Positions 38,144 through 46,227 of a stretch of 64,000 nucleotides of DNA are shown here, piece after piece (position 1 is the stretch's first letter; the number at the start of each line of letters is the position of its first letter). The notes under the pieces are model-generated. The model made no database searches, was not told the origin of the DNA, and was given only the letters and a program-made list of their open reading frames with translations. This stretch comes from Paenibacillus etheri (GTDB lineage Bacteria > Bacillota > Bacilli > Paenibacillales > Paenibacillaceae): contig NZ_LCZJ02000033.1 of NCBI RefSeq assembly GCF_001012825.1, forward strand, positions 336,139-400,138. Direction: 5' to 3'. A program made the translations under genes and the position numbers.

Positions 38144-40411
38144 TTATTTACCAGCAGATTCAAGCGCTGATTTAATAGCTTCTACCACTTTAGCAGATAC
38201 TTCTTTCTCAGCATCATTATTTCCGAAGGCTGCTGCGCGATAGCCATACTTGTGTAAGCTATAGCCCGTTGAAGTCGACTCAATCTCGCTCTTCACAGCC
38301 AGCTCAGCGTCAGTCAACTGGTTGATCGTTCTTGTGCTTCCGTTTTTATCTAGATAGTAAACGAGCATTTTAACAGGAACGCCATGTTCTACATACGTCA
38401 TAACATTTACAAGCTTATTAGCACTTACACCAATGAAGATTCCATCGAAGTAAGCCGCTTTGTTAGCTTCAACGATTTCAGCTTTCCCGTATGCTCTATC
38501 CACCGCTGTCTTGAGAGCTACACTACTACTAGTTGCACCGGAAACAGCATCTACATCTTGCACAGCTTCTCTAGTACCTGCTGCAAGGAAGCTAGAGGTC
38601 AATTGTGGAATTGCTTTTACCACCTCTGGGTAAGCAGCTTTGCCTCTATCAACAAGATTCATTCCTACACGATACAAGGCAACATTTACGATCTTACCGT
38701 TACGCAGTGTAACGTCTGCTCTGTTTGTTCCTTTATCATAGGCATCACCAAATGCAGTAAAGGTTCCATCTTTATAGGTTCCTTGAACTTTGGATGCGTT
38801 AGTCAAAGCATCAGTCAGTGCAGCTTTGGCAGCTGCGGATAGCTCTTCTTGACCTGTGATATCAGACATTTGCACACCTTTTTCAAGTAATCCTGAAGTA
38901 AGTGTACCCGCCAGTGATTTTTGTTCTGCACTTAGTTTGTCATCAGCGATCAGCTTGCCGTCCGTCCCAAACAAGCCTAATTTAATGTTTGTAACTGCAT
39001 CTGAAGCAACATCAACAAGCAGTAACACTTTAGAGTGGTTATCTACGCCTGCAAATTTGCCGTCAAAATATTTACCTTCACCAGGAACTTTTAATGCTTT
39101 TTCGAAAGCTCTTTCTACGGCTTGGTTCCAACCGTGACTGCTTTCTGTAGCGCCAGAAATTCCATCTACTTTCTCATCGTAGTTAGCGAAGTAAGATCCA
39201 TTAGCAAGCAACTTAGCTGTCATCGGAGCATTAGCTTTTACAACATCTGCATAAGCCGTTGCACCTCTGTCAATTAGATTGTTCCCAAGTCTGAGCAGCT
39301 TCACATCCACCAGCTTACCGTTGCGGATCACAATGTCAGCTCTTTCAACACCAACACTTCTTGCAGTTCCATAAGAGGAATAGAATCCGTCTACATAAGC
39401 AGAAGTATTGTTAATCTTAGCATTCTGCTCAGCATCCCAGAAAGCATTAGTCGCAGCCTTAAAGTCGGCTTCGAGTCCTGCAACAGGCTCTGCAGCTGTT
39501 CCTTTAGCCAGCAATGCTGGCGTTATAGCTGCAACTGCTGCGGATTGCTCAGCTGTGTAGGCCTTCTCATCCACGAAATCACCAGTACTGTTCAGCGGGT
39601 ACACTTTAACAGCTGTGAGCTTATTGGATTCGTAGGTTGCAAATACTGCATATTTACCTGTTGGATCTATGCCCATATGAACACCATCAAAGTAAACGGC
39701 ATTTGTATCTTTCACTGTTAGAGCTCTTTCAAAGGCTCTATCTACAGACAATTTCCAGCCATTACTGGAGCGGGTAGCTCCCGAAACAGCATCAACTGCC
39801 GCTGCTCCATCTCTTGTTTTGCCAAGCAATCTATCCTTCATCAATCCATAAGCTTGCCATAAAGCACTATAATTGTTACGGGCATCTCTATCGATCAGCT
39901 TAGGACTGGTTCTCAAAAGCTCAATGCTAGTAATTTTGCCATATTTAATTTCGATCTTGGCACCTTCCGTGCCTTTGGAGTATGCATCGCCATAAGCTAC
40001 GTAAACTCCATCTTGGTATACGTTTTCATTAACTGTAACAGGCAATGTCGTAGGCACAGGCTTAACAGTTTCCGCTGGTACTACTGTCGCTGCCGGTGCA
40101 GCGGTTGCTTTTGGTTTTGCTGCTGGTTTGGCTGTTGCCTTTGGCGTTGCTGTTGGTTTTGCCGTTGGCTTTGGCGTTGCTGTTGGTTTTGCCGTTGGCT
40201 TTGGTGTTGCTACTGGTTTTGCCGTTGGTTTTGCTGTTGCTGCTGGTTTTGCCGTTGGTTTTGCTGTTGGTTTTGCTGCCGGTGCATCCGCTTCTTCGGA
40301 AGCTGCCGATACTGCATCCACCTTCAAGTTCAAAGCAGGCACATTAAGTGTGTAAGCAAATGGCGCTAACAATATTGCCGCGCTAACCGTTAAAGAAATT
40401 AGTTTTTTCAA
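38144..40411 (-). CDS. Secreted protein with three FMN-binding (flavinylated) domains
   Basis: This 755-residue protein starts with a signal peptide (about 1-40), then a low-complexity linker of AKPTA/TPKPTAKP repeats (about 45-115), likely a wall-spanning stalk. Next come three FMN_bind domains with covalent-FMN motifs near residues 210 (AVSGATRSS), 420 (GISGATESS) and 622 (AVSGATSSS). Each is preceded by a segment with YGKI/RNGKI plus RTSPKLIDR-like or RLGNNLIDR-like text. Between them lie YFDGVHMGI, YFDGKFAGV and YFDGIFIGV units. ApbE transferase would attach FMN to the Thr/Ser of each motif. Multi-flavinylated extracellular proteins carry electrons to outside acceptors; that role here is inferred. 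No apbE or ndh2-like gene is in the window. Confidence 0.88.
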   Translation of the reverse strand: MKKLISLTVSAAILLAPFAYTLNVPALNLKVDAVSAASEEADAPAAKPTAKPTAKPAATAKPTAKPVATPKPTAKPTATPKPTAKPTATPKATAKPAAKPKATAAPAATVVPAETVKPVPTTLPVTVNENVYQDGVYVAYGDAYSKGTEGAKIEIKYGKITSIELLRTSPKLIDRDARNNYSALWQAYGLMKDRLLGKTRDGAAAVDAVSGATRSSNGWKLSVDRAFERALTVKDTNAVYFDGVHMGIDPTGKYAVFATYESNKLTAVKVYPLNSTGDFVDEKAYTAEQSAAVAAITPALLAKGTAAEPVAGLEADFKAATNAFWDAEQNAKINNTSAYVDGFYSSYGTARSVGVERADIVIRNGKLVDVKLLRLGNNLIDRGATAYADVVKANAPMTAKLLANGSYFANYDEKVDGISGATESSHGWNQAVERAFEKALKVPGEGKYFDGKFAGVDNHSKVLLLVDVASDAVTNIKLGLFGTDGKLIADDKLSAEQKSLAGTLTSGLLEKGVQMSDITGQEELSAAAKAALTDALTNASKVQGTYKDGTFTAFGDAYDKGTNRADVTLRNGKIVNVALYRVGMNLVDRGKAAYPEVVKAIPQLTSSFLAAGTREAVQDVDAVSGATSSSVALKTAVDRAYGKAEIVEANKAAYFDGIFIGVSANKLVNVMTYVEHGVPVKMLVYYLDKNGSTRTINQLTDAELAVKSEIESTSTGYSLHKYGYRAAAFGNNDAEKEVSAKVVEAIKSALESAGK

Positions 40412-40861
40412 TAAAATTCTCCTTTACCAAATCCCCAGTGATATATAGCTTTTTTTAACTAAACTTACCTTTCACGGCGCCCCTTCTCTTCTTATGAAGC
40501 ATTACATCTCTCTTCATAAGAACCCATCCCCCCTCTCATGCTTCTGCACGCTCCACTTCCAATAAAAATATCTTGAATTTATTTCATTTCTTCCTCTTAA
40601 CACAAAGCTGCATAAAAGGTGAAATAATTCACATAAGGTATTGCAAATACACTTACAACCCGTTTCCCATCAATTTCTGGTTTGATACTACCAGACCTTT
40701 CTGCGGTTCTTCTGTATCGAAAATCACACACCCTATAAGAAATATCACTATTTGCGATTAAAAATTAATTTATACGCGCAAAGTGATCTCAATAACTGTG
40801 CTTTCAAGGTTAGCTATGCTATTTTAGAACGATCTCTAACATGGGAAAGGAGTTCAAAGCT
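40412..40861. other. Gene-free region with an 11-bp inverted repeat
   Basis: No gene is supported between the FMN-protein gene and hemH. At 40489-40522 TTCTTATGAAG and CTTCATAAGAA form a perfect 11-bp inverted repeat with a 12-nt spacer; it has no T-run and lies upstream of the FMN-protein gene, so it could be an operator or a leader hairpin. Confidence 0.45.
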
Positions 40862-41875
40862 TTGAACAAACAGCCACCTATTGGAGTTATACTCGCTCAA
40901 ATTGGAACACCTACTGCACCTACTGCAAAGGCGGTACGTCCTTACCTGAAACGTTTTTTATCCGACCGCCGAATCATAGATTATTCACCTCTGTTCTGGC
41001 AGCCTTTGCTGCGAGGTGTTATTCTGCGCTTACGTCCACGCCGGTCGGCTGAGCTGTACAGACAAATATGGACTACAGAAGGATCACCTCTGCTCTTCCA
41101 CTCATTAGCTCAGCAATCTGGTTTGCAGACGCTTCTAGGATCACGGTATCAAGTAGAGCTTGGCTTAGCGTATAGCGAACCAAGTATGGAACAAGCGATG
41201 AACACATTGGAAGCTAACGGAGTCACACGCATCATCATAGTGCCGTTATTCCCTCAATATTCGTCCACTACAACGGCATCCGTATTCGATCAGGCGAGTT
41301 TTGCTGCACTAGGACGCCAAAGCTCCACCGGACCGGTAACGAAGCGCCTTATTCCTGCTCTCAGATTTATGGATGCTTATTATAATGAACCCGGTTATAT
41401 TTCTGCCATGAAGTCGCATTTACTGCAGCAAATGGAACTTCTGAGCTCCGATCCTGATTACTTCGTACTGACCTTTCACGGGATCCCCAAACGATATGCA
41501 GATACAGGCGATCCCTATCCAGAGCAATGTATGGAAACAGCACGCCTTCTCGCATCTGCAATGCATTGGGAGCCTGGACGCTGGCAGGTTACTTTCCAAT
41601 CACGCTTCGGACGTGAAGAGTGGGTAGGTCCCTCAACAGCAGATGTTTTGGGAAAGCTAGCGGAGCGCGGAATTCATAAACCTCTGATTTTTTCACCGGG
41701 TCTTGTGACCGATTGTCTGGAAACGCTGCATGAGCTAGCGATAGAAGGGCGTGAACAATTTGAGGCTGGAGGAGGACATGCTGAAGACTTCACTGCGATC
41801 CCCTGCTTGAATAATCATGAGGACTGGCTTGATTTTTTGGCTGAACATATAGAAAAAAATGCCCAAGGGTGGTAA
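40862..41875 (+). CDS. hemH: Ferrochelatase
   Basis: A protein of 337 residues if started at TTG 40862, 8 nt after AAAGGAG; the ATG at 40841 is itself just upstream of that site. Motifs: VILAQIGTPTAP at the N-terminus, LFPQYSSTTTAS, the active-site His in LTFHGIPKRY followed by GDPYPEQC, and FSPGLVTDCLETLHEL. It inserts ferrous iron into the porphyrin (coproporphyrin in Firmicutes) to make haem. It stands alone; other hem genes are not nearby. Confidence 0.93.
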   Translation: MNKQPPIGVILAQIGTPTAPTAKAVRPYLKRFLSDRRIIDYSPLFWQPLLRGVILRLRPRRSAELYRQIWTTEGSPLLFHSLAQQSGLQTLLGSRYQVELGLAYSEPSMEQAMNTLEANGVTRIIIVPLFPQYSSTTTASVFDQASFAALGRQSSTGPVTKRLIPALRFMDAYYNEPGYISAMKSHLLQQMELLSSDPDYFVLTFHGIPKRYADTGDPYPEQCMETARLLASAMHWEPGRWQVTFQSRFGREEWVGPSTADVLGKLAERGIHKPLIFSPGLVTDCLETLHELAIEGREQFEAGGGHAEDFTAIPCLNNHEDWLDFLAEHIEKNAQGW

Positions 41876-41925
41876 AACAAAAAACCGTCTTGTCCACAGA
41901 TCATCTCTGTTGCAGACAAGACGGT
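41876..41925 (-). terminator. Terminator between hemH and the IDEAL-type gene
   Basis: AACCGTCTTGTC and GACAAGACGGTT form a 12-bp stem; the T-run (TTTTTTGTTTT) is on the minus strand, so it best ends the gene at 41967. Confidence 0.8.
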
Positions 41926-41966
41926 TAGCTATATTAATTGTTAAGCATGAAGAATCGAAAGGATGC

Positions 41967-42419
41967 TTATGCTGTAAGCTGCTTATATTTAGTAGTCAGT
42001 TCATGGAACCACTGCTTGTCCTGTAAGGTCAACGCAAAATCAATCAGCTCGGCAATCTCACTCGGTTGTAAATCTGCTGAGTCATTAAAGGATATTTCAG
42101 CCGTAGCTGTAGCTGCGTCATTCCCATCCTCTGCGTAATCATATGAAAAACATAACTTAATATCACTTTCCAGAAATTCATTACGAAGGAAATATAGTAC
42201 CTCACACATTAACACAGGTCTAACATGATCAACAAAGACACATTCCATAACCTTTGCCCAATATTGCTGGTTGTTGAGGTGTAACTTATCATTAGTTAAG
42301 AGATATTTCTCACCCTGAAAATCGGTGACAAATCTCAGTTCAAGCGGCTTCATCTTAAAAATAGTAGCAATTTGCTTCATGCTAATATTCAAAATATCTT
42401 GCGTTTCTAGTCTGATCAT
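41967..42419 (-). CDS. IDEAL-domain-like protein
   Basis: This is a protein of about 150 residues. ATG at 42419 is preferred over 42431 because GAGGTG lies 9 nt upstream of it. The C-terminus EIAELIDFALTLQDKQWFHELT fits the short IDEAL motif of Bacillus proteins such as YpiB. The N-terminal part, with LRFVTDFQGEKYLL and SYDYAEDGND, is unfamiliar. Function unknown. Confidence 0.6.
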   Translation of the reverse strand: MIRLETQDILNISMKQIATIFKMKPLELRFVTDFQGEKYLLTNDKLHLNNQQYWAKVMECVFVDHVRPVLMCEVLYFLRNEFLESDIKLCFSYDYAEDGNDAATATAEISFNDSADLQPSEIAELIDFALTLQDKQWFHELTTKYKQLTA

Positions 42420-42695
42420 CTCTCCATGCACCTCGTCCCTCTTAGTTGGGTTATTCGAAACCTGCCATTATCTATAATTCTTTATATGCCATTAATGTAA
42501 AATTAACTCCATTAATTCACTTTAATTTTATCTAATTTAACATTATTATCGTCACCTGACTACGCTTTATTTATATTTAATTTGGCTCAGAAAAATGTTT
42601 CAATCCCTAATAATTTGTTTAATCTTATTGTTCATTACAATAAGATATATAAAGATTACGCATCATGTGAAGCTTTTGCTTTCTTATATTTAAAC

Positions 42696-42742
42696 AAAAA
42701 AAACTGTTCTGAATGGTCATTACGACCTCAGAACAGTTTTTT
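42696..42742 (-). terminator. Adenine deaminase terminator
   Basis: AACTGTTCTGA and TCAGAACAGTT form an 11-bp stem with a 15-nt loop; TTTTTTTT follows on the minus strand. The neighbouring stretch 42432-42690 is AT-rich with no gene seen. Confidence 0.9.
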
Positions 42743-42770
42743 GTATTAGGATTATGCTTAGTTAATTTAC

Positions 42771-44582
42771 TTAAACAAACAGCGGCACTAACTGTATACC
42801 TTCAGGCGAGATCCGAACGAGACCTTTATCTGTGATGCGTAGCGTAGGGATAACCGCCAATGCAAGCAATGATAAGGTCATGAACGCATAATTCAAAGTA
42901 CAGCCTGCATCATATAGCGCTTTGCTGATCGCAGCTGATTTTGCAGCAGCAATTTCGAATGGCTCTGTGGACATCAGACCTGCAATAGCCAACGGGAATA
43001 ATGTTTCTCCACTGGATGTGATCATGCAAACACCACCCTGGGCATCCGCCACCGCATTTGCAGCTTTTGCCATTAACTCATCGTCATTGCCGATGACGAG
43101 TACATTATGACTATCGTGCGCTACCGTCATTGCAATGGCAGCCGGCTCTTCAAATCCAATGCCTTCGACAACGGCCACTGATTTATTGCCTGTCCCTTTA
43201 TGACGTTCAAGCACAGCGATTTTGCACAAACCCTCTACAGCATTTACATCCAGCTGACCTGCCACTACAGGTATCGAAACCATACGCTCAATAGTCTCCA
43301 CATGATTTTCCCTTACTTTAATAACTCTTGTAGTAAGTTCACCTGCTTCAATTGGAGCAGCAATGATGAAATCTTCTGAAGTAGGACGCTGTGGCAAATG
43401 AACGGAAGCCAAAACTTCCTCTGGATATGTGAATTTAGCAAGCTCTGCCGTCATTACACCGTTCTCCGCAACTACTACACCTGCGGCAATCGTCAGCACT
43501 ACATTAATATCTGCCAAATTGCCGTCCAGAAGGATGATATCTGCAAAAGAACCCGGAGTAATAGAACCAATATCCCGCGCTAAACCAAAGCGTTCAGCAG
43601 TGTTAATAGTAGCCATTTGAATCGCCGTTATAGGTTTAACACCTTGAGCAATAGCATCACGTAGAACGAAATTCATATGCCCTTCATCTCGCAAAGATTC
43701 TGAACTACGATCATCCGTTACCAGCATCATTCTGCGTGTATCAATTCCATGTTCTGTATGGGCCGTAATTGTTTTAGCTACGTCATGCCAAGCGGAACCA
43801 CGGCGCATTTTGGCATACATCCCCAGTCGAACACGCTCAATCACATCGCCTGCTGTCACACATTCATGATCGCCAGTCACACCTGCCGCCGCATATACCG
43901 GGAGTCTCCAGTCGCTGGAAGGCCATGTGAAATGGCCATCTACAAATCTGCCTGCTCGCAGCGTAGCTTGAATTTCTCCAAGCATTTTCTCATCGCCGTA
44001 AACAACGCCAGGGAAATTCATTACTTCTCCTAGAGCAATCACATCGGGTCCCCAAGTAAAGGCTTCTGCCACTTCTTCCGGCCCAATAGAAGCTCCCGTT
44101 GTCTCGAATTCCGCACCTGCCGCAGGCACACAAGAAGCCACCTGCATGTAAGCTGCTAACGGCGTACCCCGCATCTCATCCAGCATCAATTGAATCCCCT
44201 TCAGCCCGAATACATTAGCAATCTCATGCGCATCAAAGAAACCACCTGTTGTGCCCAGCGGCAGAACAGCGCGGGAAAATTCAGTAACGGTTAGCTGTGT
44301 GCTCTCAATATGACAGTGGCCATCGAGCAATCCCGGAGCTATATACTTGCCGTTCGCATCAATAACTTGCGTTCCTTCGCCAATCATATGTGTCACATCT
44401 TTACCAACATAAGCTATTCGTCCACCTTGAACACCAACAGACATTCCTTCTAGAATTTCACCAGAGCATACGTTAACCAGCTTCCCGCCTGTAATTACCA
44501 ATGTTGCCGGTTTATCGCCTCTTGCCGTAGCCACAAGCTCAGGTACACAATCTGCTAAAGGCTTTCTTGTAAAAGTTGTCAT
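42771..44582 (-). CDS. ade: Adenine deaminase
   Basis: This is a 603-residue amidohydrolase. The chosen start is ATG 44582 (TTFTRKPLAD), 8 nt after GGGGGAG; upstream in-frame ATGs overlap the site. Metal-site motifs: GLLDGHCHIEST, FFDAHEI, ALGEVMNFPGV, DGHFTWPS and VTDDRSS. The C-terminal part matches the adenine deaminase C domain (DSHNVLVIGNDDE). It turns adenine into hypoxanthine and ammonia for purine salvage. A leader terminator lies 120-160 nt upstream. Confidence 0.93.
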   Translation of the reverse strand: MTTFTRKPLADCVPELVATARGDKPATLVITGGKLVNVCSGEILEGMSVGVQGGRIAYVGKDVTHMIGEGTQVIDANGKYIAPGLLDGHCHIESTQLTVTEFSRAVLPLGTTGGFFDAHEIANVFGLKGIQLMLDEMRGTPLAAYMQVASCVPAAGAEFETTGASIGPEEVAEAFTWGPDVIALGEVMNFPGVVYGDEKMLGEIQATLRAGRFVDGHFTWPSSDWRLPVYAAAGVTGDHECVTAGDVIERVRLGMYAKMRRGSAWHDVAKTITAHTEHGIDTRRMMLVTDDRSSESLRDEGHMNFVLRDAIAQGVKPITAIQMATINTAERFGLARDIGSITPGSFADIILLDGNLADINVVLTIAAGVVVAENGVMTAELAKFTYPEEVLASVHLPQRPTSEDFIIAAPIEAGELTTRVIKVRENHVETIERMVSIPVVAGQLDVNAVEGLCKIAVLERHKGTGNKSVAVVEGIGFEEPAAIAMTVAHDSHNVLVIGNDDELMAKAANAVADAQGGVCMITSSGETLFPLAIAGLMSTEPFEIAAAKSAAISKALYDAGCTLNYAFMTLSLLALAVIPTLRITDKGLVRISPEGIQLVPLFV

Positions 44583-44704
44583 CTTCATCTCTCCCCCGTT
44601 AGTATCCAAGTGCATTCTTGATGTAGTGAATAGTTACATATTAATAGAGGATTGCTTAACCATCGGCTGTGTTGATATCATGGTTAGCAAATCTGATATT
44701 GTAC

Positions 44705-44745
44705 GAAAAAACGGCTCCGTCATCCCTATAGATGATAGCCGTTTT
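44705..44745 (-). terminator. Leader terminator upstream of adenine deaminase
   Basis: On the minus strand AAAACGGCT and AGCCGTTTTTT form a strong terminator inside the ade leader, about 120 nt before the start codon. Upstream, 44746-44880 holds a short frame (44825-44929, 34 codons, no good ribosome site) but no intact gene that needs ending. It may be an attenuator; I could not match the leader to the purine riboswitch pattern. Confidence 0.7.
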
Positions 44746-44897
44746 CTTATTCCAAAGATTGTCCAACACTCCGGACATGCCCCTGGTATGAACTCACCCG
44801 CCAGCATCTATTCCAACGATTATCTTACGTTTTCCTCATATACGTCAAGTTCCGCCTGAACACCAAGTCTGCAAACAACTCCAAATCCGTTTCGTAG

Positions 44898-45374
44898 CAA
44901 AGCTGCTTCAGCGCTCCAAGCACCCGCATCGTTCCCCATTACAGCTGGCTGACCGATGAACAATTCACCAACATGCTTGCACTTGGCAACGCTCTGCCTG
45001 GCCCGATTGCTACCAAAATCGCTGCTTATGTCGGCTATGATGTCTACGGCTGGTTTGGACTAACTGTGGCTTTATTAGCGACCGTACTCCCCTCCGCAGC
45101 AGCACTTATCATCCTGTTAACGGTCATGCAAAAATACAAGCAATCCCCCGTAGTGAAAGGGATGACATTGCTTGTTCAACCGGTTATTGCAGTTATGATG
45201 GCTGTGCTCACTTGGACAATGGCGAAAGGTCCTGCGGACTCTATCGGAATCTGGCAAACACTGTTCATTGCCGTAATCGCATTCTGGGTCATAAAGCGGC
45301 ATAAGGTGCATCCTGCCTTAGTCATCTTAGCCGCTTTTGCCTATGGTGGTCTGGTGCTTCGCTACACTGTCTAA
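44898..45374 (+). pseudogene. 5'-truncated chromate transporter (ChrA family)
   Basis: The plus strand encodes HYSWLTDEQF, then ALGNALPGPIATKIAAYVGYDVYG, a hallmark of CHR-type chromate transporters, and several membrane segments to a stop at 45374. A TAG at 44895 and lack of a proper start remove the first 40 or so residues, including the usual GGGxASIP motif. No matching second chr half-gene is beside it. An internal ATG at 44973 has no convincing site. Confidence 0.75.
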
Positions 45375-45379
45375 CTAAA

Positions 45380-45757
45380 CTATTTCAAAATATATTGTGA
45401 CAATACCGCCTGCACCTCATAAATATTTACGGATTTGTTAAAGGTCTTCTTGAGCGGCACAGTGCTGCTGGAAATATAGATACATAGCTCCGCATCCAGA
45501 TCAAAGTGTCCTGCCGTCTCCACGGAATAATGCGAGATGCTTTTGTACGGGATGGAATGATAATCCGTCTTTTTGCCCGTCAGTCCCTGTTTATCCACTA
45601 GAATCAATCGTTTGTCTGTAAAAATAAACATATCTCTAATCAGCTTGTAGGCTCTTTCAATTTTCTCTTGAGGGGCAAGAATTTGTGCGTATTCCCGCTG
45701 TACCTCCGCTAGATTTACTTGTGATGCATTACCCATCAATCCGTCAAAAAGCGCCAT
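45380..45757 (-). CDS. Bacterial PH domain protein
   Basis: A protein of 125 residues if started at ATG 45757 (ALFDGLMGNAS), with AAAAGGGGAAG upstream; the longer frame lacks a site. It matches the bPH/DUF1696 family (YKLIRDMFIFTDKRLILVDKQGLTGKK, SIPYKSISHYSVETAGHFDLD), a small pleckstrin-homology fold of unknown role. It ends 6 nt from the chrA relic stop on the other strand. Confidence 0.85.
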   Translation of the reverse strand: MALFDGLMGNASQVNLAEVQREYAQILAPQEKIERAYKLIRDMFIFTDKRLILVDKQGLTGKKTDYHSIPYKSISHYSVETAGHFDLDAELCIYISSSTVPLKKTFNKSVNIYEVQAVLSQYILK

Positions 45758-45938
45758 ATAACTTCCCCTTTTCATCTTGTAATTGTTAGTGGCTTGTCTC
45801 CCCCCACATAAAACCATATTATTCCACAATTCATATTCTATGCAGTGTAAAACTTCTCTCTGCCATCTTTTTACTTGCTAAATTTCCGATTATTGTTTAC
45901 ACTGACATTAAATTTGTTAAGAAAGGGGTGTGGAAGGA

Positions 45939-46106
45939 ATGGATCACAATTGGACCAACAGTGTTATGAGTCGGCTACCTAAAGCGATAGCTGGCATTGC
46001 TCATGTAAATGGCGATAACGGGAGAAGTCTGTCCATTTCCATGAATTTAATAACACTAAACAATTGTGAAATGCCTTTCCTGCCATCACCCGGACGGATC
46101 AGTTAA
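45939..46106 (+). CDS. Small hypothetical protein, 55 residues
   Basis: A 55-codon frame with AAAGGGG 10 nt before ATG and its own strong terminator 15 nt after the stop. It starts DHNWTNSVMSRLPKAIAGI and has no membrane segment; one Cys. I do not recognise it. A solitary site-gene-terminator unit of this size suggests a real small protein. Confidence 0.5.
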   Translation: MDHNWTNSVMSRLPKAIAGIAHVNGDNGRSLSISMNLITLNNCEMPFLPSPGRIS

Positions 46107-46120
46107 CCGGAGAATGATAA

Positions 46121-46153
46121 GGCCGTGGGGAAATTTCCCTACGGTCTTTTTTT
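46121..46153 (+). terminator. Terminator after the 55-residue protein gene
   Basis: GGCCGTGGGGAAA pairs with TTTCCCTACGGTC, including G-T pairs, followed by seven T. Confidence 0.85.
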
Positions 46154-46227
46154 ATGGTTTTTTACAGAACTCCAGTTTCGATTTAGGGTTCTGGCGGTGC
46201 AAAGGGCATTCTTAAAGGAGAATATAT

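Noticed and set aside
38384..38842. 152-codon plus-strand frame
   Set aside because: It is antisense to the third FMN-binding domain, Cys/Ser-rich, with no site; a shadow.
40013..40369. Cys/Trp- and Leu/Val-rich plus-strand frames opposite the FMN-binding protein gene
   Set aside because: They are shadows of the AKPTA/TPKP repeat codons on the other strand.
44626..44859. 77-codon plus-strand frame over the ade leader
   Set aside because: It runs through the terminator hairpin and has no ribosome site or recognisable motifs.
44583..44880. Purine riboswitch upstream of adenine deaminase
   Set aside because: TACCAGG looks similar to part of the junction, but the loop motifs and the closing stem expected of the aptamer are missing.
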